A stretch of DNA of 64,000 nt. Source: an uncultured Anaerolineales bacterium (lineage in GTDB: Bacteria; Chloroflexota; Anaerolineae; Anaerolineales; Villigracilaceae). Positions 1-8,077 of the stretch are shown piece by piece. The notes under the pieces were generated by a model, which made no database searches, was not told where the DNA came from, and was given only the letters and a program-made list of their open reading frames with translations. The stretch is from assembly GCA_937960595.1 (NCBI GenBank), contig CALGPL010000011.1, positions 23,194 through 87,193 of the forward strand, written 5' to 3'. The position numbers and the translations under genes were made by a program. Numbering within the stretch: the first letter of the stretch is position 1; every line of letters starts with the position of its first letter.

Positions 1-572
1 TGGCCGCGCGGCTGGAAGGTCATTTCGAGACGTTCGCGGTGGACGTCAATCCCTGGGCGCTGGTAAAATCGAAGGCCGTTGCCACGCGCACCCCGCTTTC
101 TCTGGCCTCGGCCGAGGCGTTGCCGTTTCGGGACGGCGTGTTCGAGGTCGTCATCATCAAGCATGTCGTCGAGCATCTGCCGCATCCGGAGCGGGCGATT
201 GCCGAGGCGGGCCGCGTCCTCGTCCCTGGCGGGAGCCTGATTCTCTCGGCGCCCAACCTGACCTCGGTGGCGCGTTCCTGGAAGAAGGAGAGATGGATCG
301 GCTACCGGGATCCAACGCACATCTCGCTCAAGGAACCCGCCGAGTGGCTCGATCTGCTGCGGACCGCCGGTTTCCGCCTCCGGCGCGTCTTCTCCGACGG
401 GCTGTGGGACGCGCCCTACATTCCGTTTGTGCCGAAGGCCCTCCAAAAACTGGCCTTTGGCGCGCCGGGCGGTCTGCAGGCAGTGACGGGAGTTGTCTTC
501 GTCCCCCTGCGCTGGGGTGAGACGATGATCGTGATCGCCCGCAAAGAACCGCTCTCCGATTCGCAAGCATGA
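1..572 (+). CDS. SAM-dependent methyltransferase (class I, type 11), 5' truncated by window edge
   Basis: The open frame runs from the first bases of the window into the annotated ORF, so the ORF-track start (a GTG at 39) is internal. The visible residues before it (AARLEGHFETFAVDVNP) look like the end of SAM motif I and strand beta2 of a Rossmann-fold methyltransferase. Downstream are the post-II region IIKHVVEHLPHPE and the strand beta5 segment LVPGGSLILSAPN, typical of Methyltransf_11/23 proteins. The substrate cannot be told. Its position just before glycosyltransferase-like membrane proteins suggests modification of a surface glycan or lipid-linked sugar, but this is inference. It ends 18 nt before the next gene, so co-transcription is likely. 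Confidence 0.8.
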   Translation, partial: AARLEGHFETFAVDVNPWALVKSKAVATRTPLSLASAEALPFRDGVFEVVIIKHVVEHLPHPERAIAEAGRVLVPGGSLILSAPNLTSVARSWKKERWIGYRDPTHISLKEPAEWLDLLRTAGFRLRRVFSDGLWDAPYIPFVPKALQKLAFGAPGGLQAVTGVVFVPLRWGETMIVIARKEPLSDSQA

Positions 573-590
573 CGATGAGGCTGTTTTAGC

Positions 591-2741
591 ATGCAGGAGC
601 CGAGCGTACTCGATTACGTCAAATCTATTTTCAAAGACTGGAGATCTTTCGCCAGATTCCTCCGCGCCGTCTTCGATGCGGCCCGGCGCGAGGAGTTCAA
701 CCGGCATTTCTTGGAGGAGATGCCGGTCGAATCGCTCGCCCCGCAGGCCGAGGCAGCGGGTCTTTCTGGAGAGGAGCAACGCCTCTTTCCCTGGCGTCCG
801 CTTCTGGCGCTCTTCCTGGCCCTGACCGGCCAGTGGTTTCTGGAACGCGGCGTCCAGAACGCCGCGGCGGGGATTCTCTTCTACCTGCTGGCTGGCGGGC
901 TGGCCGTTTGGAGCCTGGGGCGCGGCGAGTGGCGGCTGGCGAGTCCACCGGCGGCCGGTCAGCGCCGCACCGACGCTCTCGTCATCCGCCTGCTGCCTTT
1001 CCTGATCGGCGTCGTTGGGGGGACGGTCTGCGCGGTGGCGGCTTTCCTCGATTTTGATAACAACCGTTTTACCTGGCATAATGTCCTGCTCTGGGGGCTG
1101 GCCGTCGGTTTCTGGATGTTGGCTTTCTGGCAGCCGCCCCGTCGGCATCCGCGCCTGCCGCGCTCTCCTGCCGCGCGCCGCCAGGATGGACTGTGGGCGG
1201 CGCTGGTTCTGGTTGTTGCGGCTCTGGCCGTCTTCTTCCGCCTCTACCGTTTGGGCGAAGTTCCCGCCGAGCCGTTCAGCGATCACGCCGAGAAAATCCT
1301 GGACGTGTACGATCTCAGCCAGGGGCAGTACAAGATTTTCTTCGAACGCAATACCGGACGAGAGGGACTGCAGATGTACTTGACCCTGGCCGTCGCGCGT
1401 TTGTTCAAGACCGGCCTGTCCTTTCTCAGCCTGAAGATCGGCACGGTGATTTGCGGCCTGTTGACCTTGCCTTACGTTTACCTGCTGGGCCGGGAGGTTG
1501 GCAATCGCCGCGTGGCCTTGCTGGCACTTTTTCTGGTCGGGATGGCCTACTGGCCGAACGTCATCAGCCGCTCCGGTCTGCGTTTCCCGCTCTATCCGCT
1601 CTTCGTCGCGCCTGTTCTTTATTATTTGCTGCGCGGCCTGCGCAATCAGAATCGCAATGATTTCATCCTGGCCGGTTTTTTCCTCGGCCTGGGCTTGCAC
1701 GGCTACAGTCCCTTTCGCATCGTACCGTTGCTGGTCGTGGTCGGAGTGGGGCTGCACATGTTCCATCACCACCCGCGGCGCGCCTGGATGCGGGCGGTCA
1801 TCTGGATTGGCATCGTCGCGGTGATTGCCCTGTTGGTTTTCCTGCCGCTCTTGCGCTACGCTTTCGACAACCCCGGGCTGTTCTCGTACCGCGCCATGTC
1901 TCGCCTGGGGACGGTCGATCAGCCTCTGCCCGGCCCCGCCTGGCAAATCTTCCTCTCGAATGTGTGGAAGGGCTTGCTGATGTTCAACTGGGATGACGGC
2001 GAGATTTGGGTGCATTCCATCCCTCACCGCCCGGCGCTGGACTTGATCTCGGCGGCCTTGTTCTTGCTGGGAGGGGTGCTCGTCTCTGTCCGTTACTTAC
2101 GCCGGCGTCACTGGCTGGATCTCTTCCTGCTGCTCTCCATCCCCATTCTGCAACTGCCCTCGACCCTTTCTCTGGCTTTCCCGGCCGAGAATCCGGCGCT
2201 CAACCGGGCGGGCGGCGCTTATCTGCCGGCCTTGTTGCTGGCCGCCCTGGCGCTCGATGGACTGGCGGACAGCCTCCAGGCGCGTACCAGCCGCCGGCTG
2301 GGTCCGTGGCTGGCCAACGGTCTCGTCGTCCTGCTCCTGATGTGGTCTTCTTTCCAGAATTTCCATCTGGTTTTCGTTCAGTATGACCGTCAGTTCCGGG
2401 AGGGAGCGTGGAATTCGTCCGAGATGGGGTCGGTCATTGCCGAGTTCCGTCAGGATTACGGCACCACCGACACAGTCTGGATCGTGGCCTATCCCCACTG
2501 GGTGGACACGCGCCTGCCGGGCGTCTGGGCCGGCATTCCCAATCGGGATTTTGCCATCTGGCCCGAACAAATCGAAATGACCCTGCCGCTGGCCGGCCCC
2601 AAGATGTTCCTGCTCCGCCCCGATGACCTGAATGGCCTCGAGACATTGCAGACTCTCTATCCGCAGGGACAGATGCGCCGCTTCGCCTCCCAGGTGGCAA
2701 GTCATGACTTCTTGATTTACTTCGTCCCGGCCGAGCCGTGA
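591..2741 (+). CDS. GT-C/GT39-like multi-pass membrane glycosyltransferase
   Basis: A 716-aa integral membrane protein. After about 65 polar residues, a pair of hydrophobic segments (about 65-165) leads to a core of many membrane helices (about 200-560) and a short soluble C-terminus. The first extracytoplasmic loop holds an acidic motif, EPFSDHAEK, where GT-C enzymes of the PMT/ArnT type (GT39, GT83) place their catalytic acid. Such enzymes move sugars from polyprenyl-phosphate carriers to extracytoplasmic acceptors. Donor and acceptor are unknown. It starts 18 nt after the methyltransferase and is followed after 16 nt by the 1649-aa fusion protein, consistent with one operon for surface glycosylation. 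The family call rests on topology and the loop motif only. Confidence 0.65.
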   Translation: MQEPSVLDYVKSIFKDWRSFARFLRAVFDAARREEFNRHFLEEMPVESLAPQAEAAGLSGEEQRLFPWRPLLALFLALTGQWFLERGVQNAAAGILFYLLAGGLAVWSLGRGEWRLASPPAAGQRRTDALVIRLLPFLIGVVGGTVCAVAAFLDFDNNRFTWHNVLLWGLAVGFWMLAFWQPPRRHPRLPRSPAARRQDGLWAALVLVVAALAVFFRLYRLGEVPAEPFSDHAEKILDVYDLSQGQYKIFFERNTGREGLQMYLTLAVARLFKTGLSFLSLKIGTVICGLLTLPYVYLLGREVGNRRVALLALFLVGMAYWPNVISRSGLRFPLYPLFVAPVLYYLLRGLRNQNRNDFILAGFFLGLGLHGYSPFRIVPLLVVVGVGLHMFHHHPRRAWMRAVIWIGIVAVIALLVFLPLLRYAFDNPGLFSYRAMSRLGTVDQPLPGPAWQIFLSNVWKGLLMFNWDDGEIWVHSIPHRPALDLISAALFLLGGVLVSVRYLRRRHWLDLFLLLSIPILQLPSTLSLAFPAENPALNRAGGAYLPALLLAALALDGLADSLQARTSRRLGPWLANGLVVLLLMWSSFQNFHLVFVQYDRQFREGAWNSSEMGSVIAEFRQDYGTTDTVWIVAYPHWVDTRLPGVWAGIPNRDFAIWPEQIEMTLPLAGPKMFLLRPDDLNGLETLQTLYPQGQMRRFASQVASHDFLIYFVPAEP

Positions 2742-2757
2742 CCTTCGAGGATGGTTT

Positions 2758-5700
2758 ATGGGTGTTGCCAACCGTCATGCAAGTAAACTGAATCTGGCCT
2801 GCGACCTGCTTTTCCTCCTCGTTCTGTTGATGGCCGTCCTTCTGCGCGCCACCGGCCTGGACTGGGGCGAGTTTGCCCACCAGCACCCGGACGAATTGTT
2901 CCTGACTTCCGTGACCGCCGACATCCAGCCGGTCGGCAGTTTGCGGGAATATTTCGATACCGATCGGTCCAGCCTCAACCCCCAGAATCGTGGGCATGGC
3001 TTCTTCGTGTACGGCACTCTGCCGATCTTCCTGACCCGCTATGCGGCCGAATGGAGCGGGGCGACCAACATCAAACTCATCGGCCGTCAACTCTCTGCCC
3101 TGGCCGATTTGGGGACGATCATCCTGCTCTATTTCATGGTCGCCCGCGTCTATTCTCGCGGCGTGGCGTTGCTGGCGGCCGCCTTTTCGTCGCTGGCGGT
3201 GATGCAGATTCAGCAGGCGCATTTCTACACTGCCGATCATTTCGTCAACTTCTTCCTGTTCCTGGCGCTCTGGTTTGCCGTCCTGATCGCCGAACGGCGT
3301 TGGCCGGGCGTTTCGGTCGAACTGCCTGCCAGACAGGCCGCAAACGAAGCAGAGGCCGAGGCGCAACTGCGCGAACGGCTTCGCCGCCTGCTGGCGGCCT
3401 TTCTGCGCGACCGCCTGACCTGGTACAGTCTCGCTTTCGGCGCCGCGCTCGGCATGGCGGTGGCCTGTAAGATCAACGCGGCCTTTGGGGCTCTCCTCCT
3501 GCCGGCGGCGCTGGTCGTGGCCTATTTCCGCGCCGATGAGGCCGCGGCGTCCCCTTCCGATCCGGCGCGGCAGGAAGCGTTCTGGCGCTATGTCTGGGTC
3601 TATTTGATTCTGGGCGGCCTGGCAGCGCTGCTTTTCTTCCGCATTTTCCAGCCGTATGCCTTCGATGGTCTCCTGCCCAACCCCGAATGGATTGCCAGCA
3701 TCCGTTCTCAGCGCCAGCAGGTGGGCGCCGACCTGCCCTGGAACCTGCAATGGGTGCGCCGCTCGCGGCTGTTCTCTTTCCAGAACCTGACCGTCTGGGG
3801 ACTCGGCCTGCCGCTCGGCGCGCTGGCCTGGGCCGGTTTTCTCGCCATGGGCTGGCGCATCCTGCGCCGTGACTGGAGCCGGCATCTCCTGCTGTGGGGC
3901 TGGACTCTGGCTTATTTCACCTGGCAATCGCTGCAATTTAATGCCACCATGCGCTACCAGTTGCCGGTCTATCCGCTCCTGGCCATGATGGCAGCCTGGG
4001 GCGTCTTTGCGCTCCTCGGCGGGCCGCTTCCCAAACGAGACCCCCGCCGCGCCCGTTGGCTGCGTCTTCTCGGCGGGCTGCGAAAGGCCGCCGCACTGTG
4101 GATTGCTTTCGTCGTCTTGGCCCTCACTGCTGCCTGGGCGGTGGCTTTCCATAGCATCTACCTGCGCCCCGAACCGCGCATCGCCGCCTCGCAGTGGATC
4201 TACCAAAACGTCCCCGGCCCGATCAACCTGCAAATCCGTCAGACCGACGGGCAGCGCTACCAACAGCCGCTTCCCTTTCCGAGCGGTTTCCTGATCGGGG
4301 CAGGCCAGCCTTACGAGACGGTGTTCGTTGCTCATCAGGAGGGACTTTTGGAGGGGGTGACCTTCGGCCACCTCCTCGACACGGCCGCGGCAGGAGAGGT
4401 GACCCTGCGCCTGACCGTTCTGGATCGGACCTCTGCAGACTCTCCCCTGGCCTCGGCTGTGCTGACGGCCGATTTCGCCTCCCGTACCGACCCGCGCGGC
4501 GAATCCTACACCCTGAGTTTCGACGCGCCTGTTCCTGTGCAAAACGGTCAGTTCTACGTCTTGCGCCTCGAAGCCGATGGCGGCGCGCTGACCTTCTCCG
4601 GCGCATCGCTGGTCAATGAGACGGATTACGACTACGGCCTCCCCTTCCGGGTGGCTGGCTACGACCCCTATGGCGGCATCTACCGCGGCGATCTGAACCT
4701 CCAGGTCTACTGGCCCGACAATGCCGACAAACGCACCCGCCTGCTCACCTGCCTCGAACAGGGCGATTACATCCTCATTCCCACCAACCATCAGTATGGA
4801 CAAATCACGCGCCTGCCGGAGCGTTATCCCCTGACTACACACTACTACCGCGAGTTGATCGGCTGTCCGCCCGACCGCGAGATTGCCTGGTGTTACCGCG
4901 TCGCCGAGCCGGGCATGTTCGAGGGCCGGCTGGGGTACGATCTGGTGGCAGTGTTCACCTCTTACCCGACCCTCGGCCCGTGGACGATCAACGATCAGGC
5001 AGCGGAGGAAGCCTTCACCTTTTACGATCATCCCAAGGTGCTGATCTTTCGGCGCCGACCGGACTTCGACCTTGAACGGGTGGCGGCCAGTTTGCAGTCG
5101 GTTGACCTCAGCCAGGTGGTCAACCTGACGCCCCGCCAGGCGGACGATTATCGCAGCACCCTGCTCCCGCCCGAGCGGCTGGCGGCCCAGCAGGCGGGCG
5201 GAACTTGGGCCGAGTTGTTCGACCGCCAGGTCTGGTACAACCGTTTCCCCGGCCTGGGGGCGGCGCTCTGGTATTGGGTCGTCTTTGGCGTCGGCCTGCT
5301 GGCCTACCCGCTGGTGCGGGCCGCGCTGCCGGGGTTGGCCGACAAGGGCTACCCTCTGGCGCGCATGGCCGGCTTGCTGCTGTGGGCCTGGTTCTCCTGG
5401 CTGGCAGGGTCGGCGGGCATTCCCTACAGCAAAACGACCATCGCCGTCTGTCTGGGGCTGGTGGCGCTGATCGGCGCGCTGCTGGCCTATCGTCAGCGGG
5501 ACGAGTTGCGGGAAGAGTGGCGCACGAAGAAGCAGTATTTCCTGATGGTCGAATTGCTCTTCCTGTTCTTTTTCCTGTTCGATCTCGGCATCCGCCTTGG
5601 CAATCCGGACATGTGGCATCCCTCTAAGGGCGGCGAGCGGCCGATGAATTTTTCGTACTTCAACGCCATTCTGCGCAGCACCACTTTCCCGCCCTATGAT

Positions 5701-7707
5701 CCGTGGTTTGCGGGCGGGTACATCAACTATTACTACTTCGGCTACGTGATTTTCGGCACGCCGGTCAAATTGCTCGGCATTCTGCCTTCGATTGCCTGGA
5801 ACTTGCTCCTGCCGACGCTGTATGCGCTGCTGGCGCTGAGCGCCTTCTCGGTGGGCTGGAATTTGGTCGGCAAGGGCAAAGAAGAGGGAAAAATGGGGTC
5901 TCTTCTGCGCCAGCCGGCTTTTCTGGCCGGCATGGCGGCCGCGGCGGCGATGGTTCTGTTGGGAAATCTGGGCATCGTTCGGCTGTTTTATCAGGGATTC
6001 CAGCGGGTGGGCGCGCCGGGCGGCCTCATCGTTGACGGGGATGTTTTCCGGCGGCTGGGCTGGGCGGTCAAGGGATTTTTCCAGGTGCTGGCGGGGGTTC
6101 ACCTTCCCATCGGCCGCGGCGACTGGTATTGGTTCCCCAGCCGCGTCATCCCCGCCCCGGGCGATGTGGAGCCGATCACCGAGTTCCCGGTCTTCACCTT
6201 CCTCTACTCGGACATGCACGCCCACAACTTGTCCATGCCGGTTGAGGTGCTATCGATTGCCTGGGTGCTTTCCGTCCTGCGCGGCCGGTTCCGGCGCCGC
6301 TCGCCGCTCGATCTGGCGGTGTGTTTCCTGTTCGGCGGCCTGGTCATCGGCGCTCTCTACCCCATCAACCTTTCGGACATCTACACCTACCTGCCGCTCG
6401 CGTTCGTCGCCCTGGCCTACACCGTCTGGCGCTACGTGGATGTGACCGCCATTCCATTGCTGAAACGCCTGCCGCCCTGGCTGGCCCGGCTTCTGCTGGT
6501 GGCCGTCAGCATCCTGACCCTGACTCTGCTGGCCTATCTGATGTACCAGCCTTACCGCCACTGGTACGTCCAGGCCTACGGGCGGGTGGGCTGGTGGAAG
6601 GGGACGCGCACGCCCCTTTCGTCCTATTTGACTCACTGGGGCGTCTTCCTGTTCGTGATCGTTTCGTGGATGGTTTGGGAGACGCGCGAGTGGATGGCGG
6701 CCACGCCTCTCTCGGCGCTGCGCCGTCTCAAACCCTATCTCAATCTGATCCTGGCTGCCCTCTTTTTCCTTTTCCTGCTGATGGTCGTTCAGCAAGTTTC
6801 GGTCGTTCTGCCCTCTAACTACGCGCCCTGGAAGGGAATCAGCATCATCTGGCTGGTGTTGCCGTTGGCGGCCTGGGCAGGCGTCCTTCTCTTGCGTCCC
6901 GACCTGCCGGATTCGCGTCGGCTGGTTCTCTTCCTGGTCGGTACGGCGCTCATGCTGACTTTGATGGTCGAGATGGTGGTCGTCAGCGGTGACATCGGCC
7001 GCATGAACACCGTCTTCAAGTTCTACCTTCAGGCCTGGATTTTGCTCGGCCTGAGCGCCGCAGCGGCGTTTGCCTGGCTGCTGCCCGAGATGGTCAAATG
7101 GACGTTCCGCTGGCGCACTTTCTGGCAGTTGACCGCCACGCTCCTCTTCACTTTTTCGGGGCTGTTCCTGCTGCTGGGCGGCATGGACAAGATTCAGGAC
7201 CGCATGACACCGACGGCCCCCCACAGCCTCGACAGCATGGCATACATGGCCACCTCGCAGTATTTCGACTACGGCGTGATGATGGACCTGGGCGAGGACT
7301 ATCGCGCCATCCGGTGGCTGCAGGACAACGTTGAGGGATCGCCGGTCATCGTCGAGGCTAATATCCCCGAATACCGCTGGGGATCGCGCTACACGATCTA
7401 TACCGGTCTGCCTGGCGTGGTCGGATGGAACTGGCATCAGCGCCAGCAGCGCGCCCTGACCCCCGAATGGGTCACGAACCGGGTGGAAGAGGTCAACCGC
7501 TTCTATGCCACCACCGACTCGATCATTGTGCGCGATTTCCTGGTCAGGTACAATGTCCGCTATATCATCGTTGGGCAGTTGGAGCGCGCCGTCTATGCCG
7601 GCGGCTACGGCCTTTGGAAATTCGAGTGGTTCGAGGGCCGTTTCTGGCGGGAGGTTTACCGTGACGGACAGACGGTGATTTATGAAGTGATCGAAGAGGC
7701 GAGGTAA
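2758..7707 (+). CDS. Giant membrane protein: GT39-like half fused to DUF2298/Chlor_Arch_YYY half
   Basis: A 1649-aa protein with two membrane modules. The N-terminal half (about 1-480) has a GT-C type first loop, HPDELFL, and multiple helices, followed by a soluble beta-rich stretch (about 490-830). The C-terminal half (about 840-1649) is a DUF2298/Chlor_Arch_YYY domain: it carries YINYYYFG (YYY at about 991-993), the sequence EFPVFTFLYSDMHAH (Asp1152, His1154, His1156), RMNTVFKFY, and a soluble tail. The family is restricted mainly to Chloroflexota and Archaea and its function is unknown; a lipid-linked sugar transferase is a reasonable guess. The C-terminal half is a paralogue of the 933-aa protein encoded downstream. 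Start ATG at 2758 has only a weak Shine-Dalgarno. Confidence 0.75.
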   Translation: MGVANRHASKLNLACDLLFLLVLLMAVLLRATGLDWGEFAHQHPDELFLTSVTADIQPVGSLREYFDTDRSSLNPQNRGHGFFVYGTLPIFLTRYAAEWSGATNIKLIGRQLSALADLGTIILLYFMVARVYSRGVALLAAAFSSLAVMQIQQAHFYTADHFVNFFLFLALWFAVLIAERRWPGVSVELPARQAANEAEAEAQLRERLRRLLAAFLRDRLTWYSLAFGAALGMAVACKINAAFGALLLPAALVVAYFRADEAAASPSDPARQEAFWRYVWVYLILGGLAALLFFRIFQPYAFDGLLPNPEWIASIRSQRQQVGADLPWNLQWVRRSRLFSFQNLTVWGLGLPLGALAWAGFLAMGWRILRRDWSRHLLLWGWTLAYFTWQSLQFNATMRYQLPVYPLLAMMAAWGVFALLGGPLPKRDPRRARWLRLLGGLRKAAALWIAFVVLALTAAWAVAFHSIYLRPEPRIAASQWIYQNVPGPINLQIRQTDGQRYQQPLPFPSGFLIGAGQPYETVFVAHQEGLLEGVTFGHLLDTAAAGEVTLRLTVLDRTSADSPLASAVLTADFASRTDPRGESYTLSFDAPVPVQNGQFYVLRLEADGGALTFSGASLVNETDYDYGLPFRVAGYDPYGGIYRGDLNLQVYWPDNADKRTRLLTCLEQGDYILIPTNHQYGQITRLPERYPLTTHYYRELIGCPPDREIAWCYRVAEPGMFEGRLGYDLVAVFTSYPTLGPWTINDQAAEEAFTFYDHPKVLIFRRRPDFDLERVAASLQSVDLSQVVNLTPRQADDYRSTLLPPERLAAQQAGGTWAELFDRQVWYNRFPGLGAALWYWVVFGVGLLAYPLVRAALPGLADKGYPLARMAGLLLWAWFSWLAGSAGIPYSKTTIAVCLGLVALIGALLAYRQRDELREEWRTKKQYFLMVELLFLFFFLFDLGIRLGNPDMWHPSKGGERPMNFSYFNAILRSTTFPPYDPWFAGGYINYYYFGYVIFGTPVKLLGILPSIAWNLLLPTLYALLALSAFSVGWNLVGKGKEEGKMGSLLRQPAFLAGMAAAAAMVLLGNLGIVRLFYQGFQRVGAPGGLIVDGDVFRRLGWAVKGFFQVLAGVHLPIGRGDWYWFPSRVIPAPGDVEPITEFPVFTFLYSDMHAHNLSMPVEVLSIAWVLSVLRGRFRRRSPLDLAVCFLFGGLVIGALYPINLSDIYTYLPLAFVALAYTVWRYVDVTAIPLLKRLPPWLARLLLVAVSILTLTLLAYLMYQPYRHWYVQAYGRVGWWKGTRTPLSSYLTHWGVFLFVIVSWMVWETREWMAATPLSALRRLKPYLNLILAALFFLFLLMVVQQVSVVLPSNYAPWKGISIIWLVLPLAAWAGVLLLRPDLPDSRRLVLFLVGTALMLTLMVEMVVVSGDIGRMNTVFKFYLQAWILLGLSAAAAFAWLLPEMVKWTFRWRTFWQLTATLLFTFSGLFLLLGGMDKIQDRMTPTAPHSLDSMAYMATSQYFDYGVMMDLGEDYRAIRWLQDNVEGSPVIVEANIPEYRWGSRYTIYTGLPGVVGWNWHQRQQRALTPEWVTNRVEEVNRFYATTDSIIVRDFLVRYNVRYIIVGQLERAVYAGGYGLWKFEWFEGRFWREVYRDGQTVIYEVIEEAR

Positions 7708-7711
7708 AGGG

Positions 7712-8062
7712 ATGGGCGACTTCCTTCTCCACGTCACCACCCGTGCGGCCTGGCTGGCGGCTCAGGCAGCAGGTCGCTACGTTGCCGACTCGCTGGCAGC
7801 AGAAGGGTTCATCCACTGTTCTCTGGCCTCGCAAGTGTTGCGTGTAGCCAACACCCTCTTTCGCGATCAGAACGACCTGGTGCTGCTGGTCATCGATCCG
7901 GACCGTCTGACCTCGGCGCTGCGGTGGGAGCCGGCTGCCGACCAGCCGGACGAAATCTTCCCGCACATCTACGGTCCGCTGAACCCGGAGGCAGTCGTGG
8001 GGGTTTTGCCTTTCGAACAGGACGAGGCGGGCTTCCATTTGCCTGCCGAATTGACCGAGTGA
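7712..8062 (+). CDS. DUF952 family protein
   Basis: A 116-aa soluble protein matching the DUF952 pattern: it opens with LLHVTTRAAWLAAQAAG, then ADSLAAEGFIHCS, VANTLFRDQNDLVLLVIDP and FPHIYGPLN. Proteins of this family are small, often annotated as glutathione S-transferase-like, but no activity is established. The conserved His and Cys in GFIHCS may form a ligand site (inference). It begins 4 nt after the stop of the fusion protein and is followed by the second YYY protein after 15 nt, so it is sandwiched within the membrane-protein operon. Whether it serves that pathway or is a passenger cannot be decided from sequence. Confidence 0.85.
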   Translation: MGDFLLHVTTRAAWLAAQAAGRYVADSLAAEGFIHCSLASQVLRVANTLFRDQNDLVLLVIDPDRLTSALRWEPAADQPDEIFPHIYGPLNPEAVVGVLPFEQDEAGFHLPAELTE

Positions 8063-8077
8063 CTGGGCGGCTTCGAG

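Noticed and set aside
2434-6225. 1263-aa minus-strand ORF
   Set aside because: Antisense shadow of two membrane-protein genes in a GC-rich region; Gln/Arg-rich, with no domain or hydrophobic pattern.
6250-7740. 496-aa minus-strand ORF
   Set aside because: Antisense to the YYY half of the fusion gene; composition typical of shadows.
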